Assembly (NCBI GenBank): GCA_019636615.1
Contig: JAHBXF010000001.1
Span: 124,001 to 188,000 of the forward strand
Length of the DNA: 64,000 bases
Source of the DNA: Phycisphaeraceae bacterium
GTDB taxonomy: Bacteria; Planctomycetota; Phycisphaerae; Phycisphaerales; UBA1924
Direction of reading: 5' to 3'
Positions 1-8,971 of this stretch are shown here, in pieces (positions within the stretch are counted from its first letter, which is position 1; every line of letters begins with the position of its first letter). The notes beneath the pieces were generated by a model, which saw only the letters and a program-made list of their open reading frames with translations, did no database searches and was not told where the DNA came from. The translations under genes were made by a program, and so were the position numbers.

Positions 1-2
1 TG

Positions 3-2216
3 GGGTACCACGTGGAAGTGAACCCGGCGGGCGCCTCGGCGCGACCGACGCCGGCGAGCGGGCTTGCTGCCGGACTTGCGCTGGATGAAATCACCGGGCT
101 GGTTGAGGTCACCAACGACCGCGTGCAGACCTCGCTCTCCATGCTCATCGGCGGTGCAGGCGACACGCCCGCGGGCCGTGTCGGCGACTGCCGTATCGAC
201 GCTGATGCCGACCTCACGCCCGCGCACGGTTCACGCCTGGAACTGACGCTGCACGCGAGAGAGGCCGACTTGGCACTGCCGGTCGAAGACGCCGCGGGAG
301 TCTTCTCACGCGAGGGCAACGAGGCCCTCGCCGCCTTACGCGAGACATACCGGCCCTCGGGCGCGGCGGACATCGTCTTTTCGCTCAGACAATCACCGCC
401 CGCCGAGGCCCTTGGGCCGACGGTGACAGAATGGACGGCGCGGGCGACGGGGCTGCGCGGCGTTGAACTTACATTGGAAGGCGCACGCACACACCTCTGG
501 GCCGACGAGGGGAGCGTGCTTTTCTCGGGCAACTCTTCCGAAGAACACGTTGACGCCCTGCTGGAGCAATGGCGGGCCACGTACACCACGGACATCGGCC
601 TGATCAGGTCTGACATCCGTCTTGATGGCTCGGTGCGGCGTGCCGATGCAGAGTGGAGCCTGCTCGCCCCGCTGCATGTCAGCATCGCGGAGGGCCGCAT
701 CGAGTGCCCGCTCACGCACGCAACACTGAACGCCACGGGGATGGAGGGCATTTCTGCATGGCTTCGTACCTCGGCGGCCACCGGCGTGTGCGACGCCGAG
801 ATTCTGCTGCCGGGCCCGAACGATGCGCCAGAGACAATGCGGTTTTCCCTGCGCCCGCGCACGCTGGGGCTGGTGCGGCGGGGCACGGCGGTGACAACCG
901 AGGTTGAAACAGGCGAGATCATCATCGAGCCCGACGGCCGCGGGCACGCGCGCGACATGCGCCTTCGGTCGCACGACTGGACCATGCAGGGAGACGCCAC
1001 GTGGCTTCCCGGCGCGCAGGCGGGCACGGTCGCGGCGTCGGCGACGCTGGCGGTGCAGGCCAACGGCCTGCCCGAGAGCCTGAAAGCGCTGCTGCCGCAG
1101 GATCTTGCCGGCACGATCGACGCGATGGAGATGAAAGCGTCGGGCATGGTGGAAGCGCGGGATCTCTCGCTGTCGCTGGTGATGCCCGTGGGCGGGGAAG
1201 TCGGCGCGTTCAGCGCTTCGGGCGAGATCGCCGCGCAGGGGGTCTCGATGGACGCCGGGGTTGAGATCACCCAGGCGCAGGCCACGCTGACGTTTGAATC
1301 GCAGCGCACCTCGCCGGATGAACTCCCGACTTTTGACGTGCGTGTTCTCTCGCCGAGTCTGCTGGCGGCGGGCGTGCGGCTGACCGACGGTCGCGCCAGG
1401 CTGACCGCTCAGGACAGCGCACATGTGCTGCTGCCCCATTTCTCGGCCGACTGCCACGGCGGACGCCTGAGCGGCAACGCCCGGCTCAGCCGTTCGCTGA
1501 CGCCCTCGCCGACCAAGTATGAAGTTCAGGCGCAGGGCTCCAACATACGTTTCGCGTCGATCATCGCCGATCTGCGCCAACCTCTGCCCGCCGACGCCGA
1601 ATCTCCCCCCACCAACGACGAAGAGCCCGACGAATCGCGCGGCGTGCTTGACTTTGGCGTTTCGCTCTCGGGCGTGGTTGATCAGGAGAGCAGCAGGCGC
1701 GGACGCGGCACAGCGCGTGTCGCCGGCGGGCGCGTGCTCAACATGCCGCTGGTCATCACGCTGGTGAAGGTGAGCAACCTGCAACTGCCGATCCGCGAGC
1801 GACTTGATTATGCGCAGGCGGACTTCTTTGTGCAGGGCAACCGCGTTGAACTCGAGCGGGCATGGGTCTCATCGCCTGGCGTTGACATCTACGGCTTCGG
1901 CACGGCGACCTGGCCGGGGCTTGATCTGGACATGCGCTTCCGCACCAAGGCGCGGGCGCGCATCCCGCTCGTGAGCGGCGTCATCGAGAACATCCGCAAC
2001 GAACTCGTGACCGCCGTGGTGCAGGGCACCCTCATGGAGCCCCGCGTGAGCGTGCAGACGTTCGGTCGCACCACCCAGTTCATGAAGAGCCTTCTCGGGA
2101 GCGAACAGACCGAGCAGGAGCGCCGGCTGGAGCAGATCGAGAAAATGGCCGAGCGGGACAGACGCCCCTCTCGCCCGCAGCAGAGCGGCGCGGCGGACGT
2201 CTCGAATGACCCGTGA
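3..2216 (+). CDS. AsmA-like C-terminal-region protein, 5' end cut by the window edge
   Basis: The reading frame is open from base 3, so the true start lies outside the window; the first in-window start codon is the GTG at 12. At least 734 residues are present. The protein is rich in short beta-strand-like alternating segments and ends with a stretch (roughly residues 560-690) reading GVVDQESSRRGRGTARVAGG, then a region about 'GFGTATWPGLDLDMRF' and a short basic tail. This resembles the AsmA/TamB/YhdP-type C-terminal region that spans the periplasm and is tied to lipid or outer-membrane homeostasis. That role is from family knowledge; the assignment rests on overall pattern only. It is followed after 87 nt by a LOG-family gene on the same strand. 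No catalytic motif was seen. Confidence 0.6.
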   Translation, partial: GYHVEVNPAGASARPTPASGLAAGLALDEITGLVEVTNDRVQTSLSMLIGGAGDTPAGRVGDCRIDADADLTPAHGSRLELTLHAREADLALPVEDAAGVFSREGNEALAALRETYRPSGAADIVFSLRQSPPAEALGPTVTEWTARATGLRGVELTLEGARTHLWADEGSVLFSGNSSEEHVDALLEQWRATYTTDIGLIRSDIRLDGSVRRADAEWSLLAPLHVSIAEGRIECPLTHATLNATGMEGISAWLRTSAATGVCDAEILLPGPNDAPETMRFSLRPRTLGLVRRGTAVTTEVETGEIIIEPDGRGHARDMRLRSHDWTMQGDATWLPGAQAGTVAASATLAVQANGLPESLKALLPQDLAGTIDAMEMKASGMVEARDLSLSLVMPVGGEVGAFSASGEIAAQGVSMDAGVEITQAQATLTFESQRTSPDELPTFDVRVLSPSLLAAGVRLTDGRARLTAQDSAHVLLPHFSADCHGGRLSGNARLSRSLTPSPTKYEVQAQGSNIRFASIIADLRQPLPADAESPPTNDEEPDESRGVLDFGVSLSGVVDQESSRRGRGTARVAGGRVLNMPLVITLVKVSNLQLPIRERLDYAQADFFVQGNRVELERAWVSSPGVDIYGFGTATWPGLDLDMRFRTKARARIPLVSGVIENIRNELVTAVVQGTLMEPRVSVQTFGRTTQFMKSLLGSEQTEQERRLEQIEKMAERDRRPSRPQQSGAADVSNDP

Positions 2217-2303
2217 TGAGCCCCCGCCCCGGCGCCACGCCGAGGCCCATGGCGCTTCTCGTCCCCCTACCCTTGCGGCAGAAGGAAGGAAGAAACCCAC
2301 ACG

Positions 2304-3437
2304 ATGCCCCTCAACGAACGCACACCGGAACTCCAGGTTGATCTGCTCACCAGCGCCCCGAAGGAAGAGCCGCCGGTTTCGCCCGCGCTGCGCCGCACCG
2401 ATGATCCGCAGGTTGTCGCCAGGCTCGACGAACTCATCGCCCAGTGCGCGGGCGAGAGCGGCACGTTCAAGGCCCGGATGATCCGCGACCTCATGCAGAC
2501 AGCGCTCAAGATCATCCCCGACGGCACCGAGCCGGGCGAGGTCAAACTGATGACCAACGCCCTCAAGGAGATGCGCCACGCCTACCGCGTGTTCGGCAGG
2601 TACCGCACCCCGCACAAGGTCACCATCTTCGGCTCGGCGCGCACGCCCGAGACGCACGCCGACTATCGCGAGTGCGTGGAGTTCAGCCGGCTCATGGCGC
2701 TCGAGGGCTGGATGGTGATCACCGGCGCGGGGCTGGGGATCATGAAGGCCGGGCATGTGGGCCCGGGTCGTGCTTCGAGTTTCGGCGTCGCCATCCGCCT
2801 GCCTTTCGAGCAGAACACCAACCAGGTGATCGAGGGTGACGAGAAACTCATCAACTTCCGCTACTTCTTTACCCGCAAACTCATGTTCCTCAGCCAGGCC
2901 GAGGCCGTGGTGCTCTTCCCGGGCGGGTTCGGCACGATGGACGAAGCCTTTGAAACGCTGACCCTCGTGCAGACGGGCAAGGCCTCGCCCATGCCCATCG
3001 TTCTCGTCGAGGGCCAGGGCGGCACATACTGGCACGCCTGGGACGAATGGGCCCGCTCGCAACTGCTCACCCGCGGATGGATCTGCAACGAGGATACCTC
3101 GCTCTACTACATCGCCAAAGACGCGGCTGACGCGGCACGCCACGTCACCCGTTTCTTCCGCAACTATCACTCGTCGCGGTATGTCAAGGACGATTTCGTC
3201 ATTCGTCTCAAGGGTGTGGTGCGCGAAGACGACCTGCGCACGCTCGAGCGGGATTTCGCCTCGCTCATCAAGGAGGGCGGCATGAGAATGTCCGGCCCGC
3301 TCGAAGGTGAGGACGACGCCCTTGATCTGCCACGCCTGGTCTTCCGCCACAACCGCAACAAGTTCGCCGTGCTGCGCATGCTCATCGATCGGCTCAACGA
3401 TCTTGAAACGATCCCCCAGGGCACGCCCAAGGCCTGA
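2304..3437 (+). CDS. LOG family protein (TIGR00730/possible lysine decarboxylase-like fold)
   Basis: 377 residues, starting at ATG 2304 with a purine-rich GAAGGAAGGAAG tract just upstream as ribosome binding site. The family signature PGGFGTMDE lies near residues 205-213, and a Rossmann-type glycine-rich stretch ITGAGLGIMKAG lies near residue 150. LOG proteins include nucleoside-5'-monophosphate phosphoribohydrolases (cytokinin-type) and PpnN nucleotidases. At 377 residues this one is longer than the usual ~190-residue LOG protein and has extra N- and C-terminal segments, as in the larger PpnN-like members. The exact substrate cannot be read from sequence. It sits between the AsmA-like gene and a lipoprotein gene, all on the plus strand. 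Confidence 0.85.
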   Translation: MPLNERTPELQVDLLTSAPKEEPPVSPALRRTDDPQVVARLDELIAQCAGESGTFKARMIRDLMQTALKIIPDGTEPGEVKLMTNALKEMRHAYRVFGRYRTPHKVTIFGSARTPETHADYRECVEFSRLMALEGWMVITGAGLGIMKAGHVGPGRASSFGVAIRLPFEQNTNQVIEGDEKLINFRYFFTRKLMFLSQAEAVVLFPGGFGTMDEAFETLTLVQTGKASPMPIVLVEGQGGTYWHAWDEWARSQLLTRGWICNEDTSLYYIAKDAADAARHVTRFFRNYHSSRYVKDDFVIRLKGVVREDDLRTLERDFASLIKEGGMRMSGPLEGEDDALDLPRLVFRHNRNKFAVLRMLIDRLNDLETIPQGTPKA

Positions 3438-3457
3438 TTCTGCACCCGCGGCACGCC

Positions 3458-4456
3458 ATGACGAGCCCCGCTCCAGCACGGCCGCTTCTCACCTCGCGCG
3501 CGGGCGTCGCCCGCAGGCTGTCTCTCGCCCTCTCTGCGATGGGCGCGCTGTGCGCGGCGGCGCTGAACACCGTCGGGTGCGCCTCCGGCTCGGGGGGCGC
3601 GGGCGATGGGGGCACGGCGCTGCCGCTTCGCTCCACCGCGGGCGTTGATGTGCTCTGGCTTTCTGTGGATGACAGCGCCCCGCCCACCGGCCCCGCTCCG
3701 GCGCGTGGCGCACCCCGTGTGCCCCTGGCCCAGGCGCTCGGGGCGGTCGGCGCTGCGCCCCCTGAGGTGCGGGCACAGACGCTTGAATCATGGACGCGCG
3801 CGGGCCTCGCCGCGTACACCATCCCGGTTGACAGGGTGCCCTCGCTGCGTTCGCTCATGCGTGAAGCCGGCGCCACACAGAATCAGGCCTTCGGGGTCAC
3901 GCTCGGCTGGTCTGAGATTTTCAGGGGGGCGGTCTGCACACTCCCGCAGCCGGTTGATCTCGGCAGCGGCCCGACCGAACTGCGCGCCGGGTTTTTTCGG
4001 TTGCTCATGAGGTGCTACCCCGTTCCTGTTGTTGCGGGCGCGTCGTGCCGCGTGGAAGTTCTGCCGCAACTCATCGATACAGCGGTGGACCGGTCACGCG
4101 CCACCGGGCACGGCGGCGCCGTCTCGCAGGGGATGATTTTCCCATCTCTGCTTCTCGAGATTGACCTGCCCGAAGGCGTCGCGCTGGTCATCACCAGCGA
4201 TCCGCTGAGCGACGCGGCCTCGATGGCCAATGAACAGAACGGCCAGCCGCCCGGGGATGAGGCACGCCCCCGTGTGTACGGCCCGACACACGAAGAACCA
4301 GACCGCCCGCGGGTATACGGCCCAACGCCCGACGATCCGCACTCCCTCGGGCAGGCCATGATGACTCGGGTGCTCTCGGGCGGAAGCCCCTTGTCCCGCT
4401 CTGTGCTCATCTTCATCCCCCGTCCGGGTCGGCCTGTCACCCTTCTGGGCGACTGA
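3458..4456 (+). CDS. Predicted lipoprotein of unknown function
   Basis: 332 residues, starting at ATG 3458, 20 nt after the LOG-family stop. A basic N-terminus (residues 1-20) is followed by a hydrophobic segment and a lipobox-like LNTVGC at about residues 36-41, so export and lipid attachment are likely. Near residues 270-295 there is a two-copy tandem motif, RPRVYGPT followed by an acidic spacer, which is visible as a repeat in the DNA around 4264-4340. I do not recognise a family. The close spacing suggests co-transcription with the two upstream genes. Confidence 0.7.
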   Translation: MTSPAPARPLLTSRAGVARRLSLALSAMGALCAAALNTVGCASGSGGAGDGGTALPLRSTAGVDVLWLSVDDSAPPTGPAPARGAPRVPLAQALGAVGAAPPEVRAQTLESWTRAGLAAYTIPVDRVPSLRSLMREAGATQNQAFGVTLGWSEIFRGAVCTLPQPVDLGSGPTELRAGFFRLLMRCYPVPVVAGASCRVEVLPQLIDTAVDRSRATGHGGAVSQGMIFPSLLLEIDLPEGVALVITSDPLSDAASMANEQNGQPPGDEARPRVYGPTHEEPDRPRVYGPTPDDPHSLGQAMMTRVLSGGSPLSRSVLIFIPRPGRPVTLLGD

Positions 4457-4517
4457 ACACGCCTTATTCCGCGGCATCGCCCGCAGGCCGCCCTTGGCCT
4501 GCGCCGATACTCAAAGC

Positions 4518-5744
4518 GTGCTCAGGGTGTCGATTCAGCAAGCCCGCAAAGGAATGGTGCTCGCACGCACTGTGCCTCATCCGCACAGGCCCGAGACCGT
4601 TCTGCTGCGCCCGGGCGCCTCGCTCGATGATCACGCCATCGACAGGCTTCTCGAACTGGGCGTGCACGAAGTCTGGGTGCGGTACCCGGGCCTCGAACAC
4701 ATCGTGCGGTTCTCAGACCCCCGCCTTCTCTCAGCGCAGCGCGGCGTGGTGGCCCTGGCGAGCCGCGCGATGGACGACGCGCTGGTGCGCGGCAAAGCGC
4801 CGGCAGACTACCACACGTTCCGCAAGGCCATCATGGCGATGGTTGACAGGCTCGTCGAAAACCCGTCCGCATCGATTCTGCTGGGCGATGTGGTCTCGGG
4901 CAGCAAGCCCTTCCTGCGCCATGCATCGCGCACGTGCTTCCTGAGCATTCTCATGGGCCTGCGGCTTGATTACTACATCCTTCGGGAGCGCACCCGCTTT
5001 GTCGGGCATTCGGCCAAAGACCTCTCAGCGCTGGGGCTCGGCTCGCTCTTTCATGATGTCGGCCTGCTGAAACTCGATCAGGATGCTCTTGCCTCCTGGG
5101 CACGGGCCGGCCGCGACGAGAACGACCCGCTCTGGCGGTCGCACAGTCAACTGGGATTCGACATGGTCAAAGACCACGCGGAGCCGGTGGCCGCCGGCAT
5201 TGTGCTGCACCACCACCAGTGCTTCGACGGCACGGGCTTCCCCTCCAGGGTTGAACTGTCAGGAAACGAACGCACCCCGCGTGGGTCAGAGATCCACATC
5301 TTTGCGCGCATTGTGGCGTGCGCCGAGACTTTCGACCGACTGCGCGGCGGCGCGTTCCTGCCGTGCGAAGACGACCGGCCGCAGGCCTCCGCGGCCTTGG
5401 CCCTGAAAACCCTGCTGAGCGAGCCGCTGCGGGGCAGGTTTGATCCCACGGTGCTGAGCACACTCATCGAAGTCGCCCCGCCTTATCCGCCGGGGTCACT
5501 CGTCACGATCACGGGGGGCCAGCACGCCGTGGTGGTTGAATGGGCCGCGTCGGACCCGTGCCGGCCCGTGGTGGAAACGATCGATCTTGAAGACTCGCTG
5601 GGCACGTGCAGACGGTCGGCACCCCATCGCATCGACCTGCGGCACGAGCGCGGGATTGAGATCGTCGAACACGAGGGGATCGACGTTGCCGAGCACAACT
5701 TCCCGGCAGAACTTGTCGAGTCGCTCGGCTCGCTCGCGGCGTGA
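4518..5744 (+). CDS. HD-GYP-type domain protein with degenerate motif
   Basis: The frame is open from a TTG at 4494, but a GTG at 4518 (408 residues) gives the natural N-terminus VLRVSIQQARKGMVLA, typical of HD-GYP proteins. The HD dyad is in LFHDVG and the GYP-like motif reads HHHQCFDGTGFP. Canonical enzymes read HDIGK and HHERWDGTGYP. Here the Lys after HD.G is replaced by Leu, the Glu of HHE is Gln, and Tyr is Phe. Family members hydrolyse cyclic di-GMP (or related cyclic dinucleotides) in the cytoplasm; some degenerate copies are only sensors. Whether this one is active is uncertain. The N-terminal ~100 residues contain a DUF3391-like segment (ASLDDHAIDRLLELGV). Confidence 0.8.
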   Translation: MLRVSIQQARKGMVLARTVPHPHRPETVLLRPGASLDDHAIDRLLELGVHEVWVRYPGLEHIVRFSDPRLLSAQRGVVALASRAMDDALVRGKAPADYHTFRKAIMAMVDRLVENPSASILLGDVVSGSKPFLRHASRTCFLSILMGLRLDYYILRERTRFVGHSAKDLSALGLGSLFHDVGLLKLDQDALASWARAGRDENDPLWRSHSQLGFDMVKDHAEPVAAGIVLHHHQCFDGTGFPSRVELSGNERTPRGSEIHIFARIVACAETFDRLRGGAFLPCEDDRPQASAALALKTLLSEPLRGRFDPTVLSTLIEVAPPYPPGSLVTITGGQHAVVVEWAASDPCRPVVETIDLEDSLGTCRRSAPHRIDLRHERGIEIVEHEGIDVAEHNFPAELVESLGSLAA

Positions 5745-5754
5745 ACGGCAGGGA

Positions 5755-7659
5755 TCAGGGCGCTTTGTTGGTGTTGGTGTCGGTCTTGTGCTCGCCGGGT
5801 GAGGCCGCGGACTCTGCCGCGGGTCGGGCGGCGTCATCGCCCGCGGTTGTCGTGACGGCCTCGCGTGCCGGTTGCGGCTGACCACCAGCCCGCCTCGGCG
5901 CCGCGCCGCCCTGAACAGGCTGCTGTGCTCCGGCGCCGGCCGCGCGCCGTCTTTCGGCGGCCCCGGGTTGGGCCTGACCGTTCGGCTCGACTCCATTCCC
6001 GCTCGGGGCGTTGCCGCGCTGCATGCCCAGTGAGGGTTCCTGACGTGATTCAGAGATCACGCGGCCATCTTCACCCACCTGATAGCCAGCGGCCAGGAGC
6101 ATGTCGCGTGACCAGGGCTCTGCGAGAATCTCGGCCGGGGTAGGCTCGCGGACAAGCACGCGGCTGGTGTCGTCAAGCCCCCGAGCGACTTCGGCGATGG
6201 TGTCTGATCGGCGCCCGATGCGCACCGGGATGCGGGCGAACTTGTTGCCGCGCGGCGTGTAGACGAACTGCACCGGCCCTTCGTTGAAGATGGCCTGCAC
6301 GGGGATGGTGAGGGTTTCGGGGACGTTGTCGAGCACGATGCGACCTTCGCAGCGCATCGCGGGCTTGAGTTGATCGCTGAAGACGTCGAGCGCGACGCGC
6401 ACGACGTATTCGCGCAGGTTGGGGTCGCGCCACCCGCCGCTCTCGGCCATGACGCTGATGCTGTCGACGCGTCCTTCAAAGACAACCCCGCCCGCCGCAT
6501 CGACGCGCACGTGCACGAGTTGTCCCGGACGGACGCGGCCAGACATGCTCTCGTGCACGCGCAGGTTGGCCATCATCTCGGTGGTGTCGGGCAGGATGAT
6601 GAGCAACTGGTTCGGGAAGACCTGCGTGCCGATCTGCAGGGTGGTGTCTCCGCCGCCGCCGCCGCCGCGACCGCCGCCGCCCATCGAACGGTCGAGGGTG
6701 GTGGCGTAGACGACCATGCCGTCCTGCTTGGCGCGGATGGTGGCGTCGTCGCGCTGGCGTTCGAGTTTGGCCAGCCGAGACTCGAGCCCGAAGAGTTGCC
6801 GCCGGCGGTTTTCGAGCTGCGCCAGTTTGTTGGCCAGTTCGCTCTCGCTGTTGAGGCGCACCCGGTTGATCTCGGCCCGGGATTCTTCGACATCGGAGAG
6901 GTACTTCTTCTCGTCTTTCACATACTCGAACGACTCGTAGACCTCACGCGAGAGTTTCGAAGTCTTGAACCTGGCGATGGCCTCGATGTACTGCACTTCG
7001 TCGCGGTCCATCTGGTCTTTGCTCAGGAAGCCTTCTGCGTGCAGGTCCTGGCTGCGCAGGTACAACTGCGCCAGGCGTTCGAGTTCCAGCGTGGCGCGGT
7101 CGATGTCCAACTGCAGTTCGCGGCGTTTCTTCTGCACGTCGCCGTCTTTCCACTGGGCGAGGGCCAGTTCGGCCAGCAGGTGCTTGAGTTCGGCCTGGCG
7201 GAGCCGGCTGTCGTTCTCGTTGCGCTGAATCTCGACGTTGTTCTGCGCCGCCACCAGTTCCGCGCGGGCCGCCTCGACGCGCAGTGATTCTTCGTCGACC
7301 TTCAACTGGATCTCTTCAACGTTGAGTTGAATGAGCAGATCCCCGGCGCTCACCCGTGTTCCTTCCGGAACGACATCCACGATCGTTGAGGCCTGGTCGA
7401 GCGGGTTGCGGTACTCGGCCCGCCGGCGGGCGTCGAGTTCGCCGTTGGCCACCGTGCTGATCTCAAAGGGCTGACGCTGGGCACGGACGATGTCCGCGGT
7501 GCCGGAGTTCCGCACCGAGACAACCGTGCCCGACCCTTCCTGCGTACTGCCCGAGAAGGCCATGTACGAGACCGCCGCACCCGCGGCGAGCACCAAGCCG
7601 ACCACGATCCACGTGGTCACGGCACCCCGCCTTTTCTGTACGGCATTTGATCGATTCAC
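5755..7659 (-). CDS. HlyD/MacA-type membrane fusion (periplasmic adaptor) protein
   Basis: 634 residues. The N-terminus is basic and then has one membrane span (about residues 14-34). A biotinyl-lipoyl-like region, a long Glu/Arg/Leu-rich coiled-coil stretch (about residues 110-300) and beta-barrel domains follow, as in adaptors of tripartite efflux pumps or MacAB-type ABC exporters. A glycine run (GGGGRGGGGGG, DNA about 6650-6690) interrupts the lipoyl/barrel junction. The last ~100 residues are Pro/Gln/Ala-rich and probably disordered. No permease or ATPase gene lies next to it, so its partner must be elsewhere; it is transcribed away from, and 10 nt from convergent contact with, the HD-GYP gene. 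Confidence 0.85.
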   Translation of the reverse strand: MNRSNAVQKRRGAVTTWIVVGLVLAAGAAVSYMAFSGSTQEGSGTVVSVRNSGTADIVRAQRQPFEISTVANGELDARRRAEYRNPLDQASTIVDVVPEGTRVSAGDLLIQLNVEEIQLKVDEESLRVEAARAELVAAQNNVEIQRNENDSRLRQAELKHLLAELALAQWKDGDVQKKRRELQLDIDRATLELERLAQLYLRSQDLHAEGFLSKDQMDRDEVQYIEAIARFKTSKLSREVYESFEYVKDEKKYLSDVEESRAEINRVRLNSESELANKLAQLENRRRQLFGLESRLAKLERQRDDATIRAKQDGMVVYATTLDRSMGGGGRGGGGGGDTTLQIGTQVFPNQLLIILPDTTEMMANLRVHESMSGRVRPGQLVHVRVDAAGGVVFEGRVDSISVMAESGGWRDPNLREYVVRVALDVFSDQLKPAMRCEGRIVLDNVPETLTIPVQAIFNEGPVQFVYTPRGNKFARIPVRIGRRSDTIAEVARGLDDTSRVLVREPTPAEILAEPWSRDMLLAAGYQVGEDGRVISESRQEPSLGMQRGNAPSGNGVEPNGQAQPGAAERRRAAGAGAQQPVQGGAAPRRAGGQPQPAREAVTTTAGDDAARPAAESAASPGEHKTDTNTNKAP

Positions 7660-7879
7660 TGGTGCGTTCTCCTGCCCTTCTTACTGAGTCTGAGGGGAGA
7701 GTGTTTCCCCGGCGGTCTGTGTTTCGACGAAAACGCCGACTTGGATGGAAAAGATGCCAACAAGCCATCCAAGGCGCGCGCCATCACCACCCTTGCGGGC
7801 TTCATACCCCTCAGGATGACGCTGCCGTGGATTTCCGTCGGAGCCGGGGACAGGAACTGACCCCGCCCGAGCAGGCCGC

Positions 7880-7898
7880 CCGGGCTTCCAGAGCCCGG
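7880..7898 (-). terminator. Possible hairpin terminator after the TPR/alpha-CTD gene
   Basis: A 7-bp perfect stem (CCGGGCT and AGCCCGG, 5-nt loop) begins 1 nt after the stop codon of the minus-strand gene ending at 7900. There is no T-tract, so it could equally be a transcript-stabilising hairpin. Confidence 0.3.
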
Positions 7899-7899
7899 C

Positions 7900-8838
7900 T
7901 CAGGCGTCAAGAATGCGCAGGGACAGGCCGAACTCGACGAGTTTCTCCTTCACTTCCTTGAGTGAAGTGGCGCCGAAGTTCTTGATGCCCATGAGTTCGG
8001 CCTCGGTGTGGCTCGCCAGATCGCCAAGCGTCTGGCAGCCGAGCAACTGCACCGCCTTGCGGGCACGCACCGAGAGGTTCATGTCCGACACGGGCTTGGC
8101 CAGCACGGTTTCTTTGCCCGTGCCCTTGTACTGCTCCATGAGCGCTCGGCGCGCGGCCCGGTGGGCGTCTTCGAGCCCCTGGCCCAGCCGCAGGCCCTTC
8201 TGGGTCAGCATCTTCTTGATCTCGGTGAGGCTGCTCTCGCCGAAGTTCTTGTAACTGAGCAGTTCGGCCTCGGTGATGCGCAGCAGGTCGCCCAGCGTGC
8301 GGATGCTCATCTTCTTCAGGCACGTGCGGGCACGCACCGAGAGTTCGAAGTCTGTCACCGGCGTGTCGAGAAGTGCCTTGCGCTTGAAGACATCGCGGTC
8401 CTGCTCTTCCACCACGACCATCTCGCGGCTGGCCTGAACGTCTTTCATGAACAGACGCGCCCGCAAGTGGTTGGGGCGTGTGTCCAGGATCTGCTTGAGG
8501 CAGCGTTCTGCCGCGCCGTATTCGCCGCGGTCTTCGTAGAGCACCGCGAGGTTCATCAGCACGTTGACCATGGCCGGGCCCTGCTGGCAGCAGCGTTCGT
8601 AGAGGGCCAGGGCTTCCTCTTCCTCCCCGAGCAGGTCGAGGTGATAGGCCAGTTTGAACACGGCCTCGGAGTTTGCCGGGTCGGCGTTGATCGCCTTGCG
8701 CAACTCGGCCATCGCGCCCATGCGGTCCCCTTCGGCCTCTCGCTTGCCCGCTTCGGCGTAGTGCCTGGCGGAAGTCGTGGAGTCACGCTTGCTCGACTCG
8801 GCGACACCAATCACGGTGTCGAGGGGATCATGGGCCAT
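7900..8838 (-). CDS. TPR protein with two tandem RNA polymerase alpha-CTD domains
   Basis: 312 residues from the ATG at 8838 (GGAG 10 nt upstream); the frame stays open to 8967 but the extra 43 residues look non-coding. Residues about 25-140 form tetratricopeptide-like helices (AMAELRKAINADPANSEAVF, then ALALYERCCQQGPAMVNVLM). Two copies of the RNA polymerase alpha C-terminal helix-hairpin-helix domain follow: VTDFELSVRARTCLKKMSIR at about 155 and VSDMNLSVRARKAVQLLGCQ at about 250. Each continues with TLGDL..TEAEL...KNFG..SL.E.K. In RpoA this domain binds UP-element DNA and activators. There is no alpha N-terminal assembly domain, so this is not the polymerase subunit. A role as a regulator or polymerase/DNA adaptor is inference. 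Confidence 0.9.
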   Translation of the reverse strand: MAHDPLDTVIGVAESSKRDSTTSARHYAEAGKREAEGDRMGAMAELRKAINADPANSEAVFKLAYHLDLLGEEEEALALYERCCQQGPAMVNVLMNLAVLYEDRGEYGAAERCLKQILDTRPNHLRARLFMKDVQASREMVVVEEQDRDVFKRKALLDTPVTDFELSVRARTCLKKMSIRTLGDLLRITEAELLSYKNFGESSLTEIKKMLTQKGLRLGQGLEDAHRAARRALMEQYKGTGKETVLAKPVSDMNLSVRARKAVQLLGCQTLGDLASHTEAELMGIKNFGATSLKEVKEKLVEFGLSLRILDA

Positions 8839-8971
8839 CTGGTCAATACTCCGGTCTTGTTTGCTTGTTTCAGGAGACGGCCGACCTGCCGCCTCGCACT
8901 GCAAGAGTGAAGGATAGCACGCGCGCCGAGGGTCTGCGGTCCTCCGAGGCCACGCAACCCCTTCCAAACAC

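Noticed and set aside
6650..6690. CCG trinucleotide run as a possible repeat locus
   Set aside because: It is the in-frame glycine stretch of the adaptor protein; no larger repeat array surrounds it.
8839..8967. N-terminal extension of the TPR/alpha-CTD gene
   Set aside because: Cys/Arg-rich and without ribosome binding site; the ATG at 8838 has a proper GGAG.
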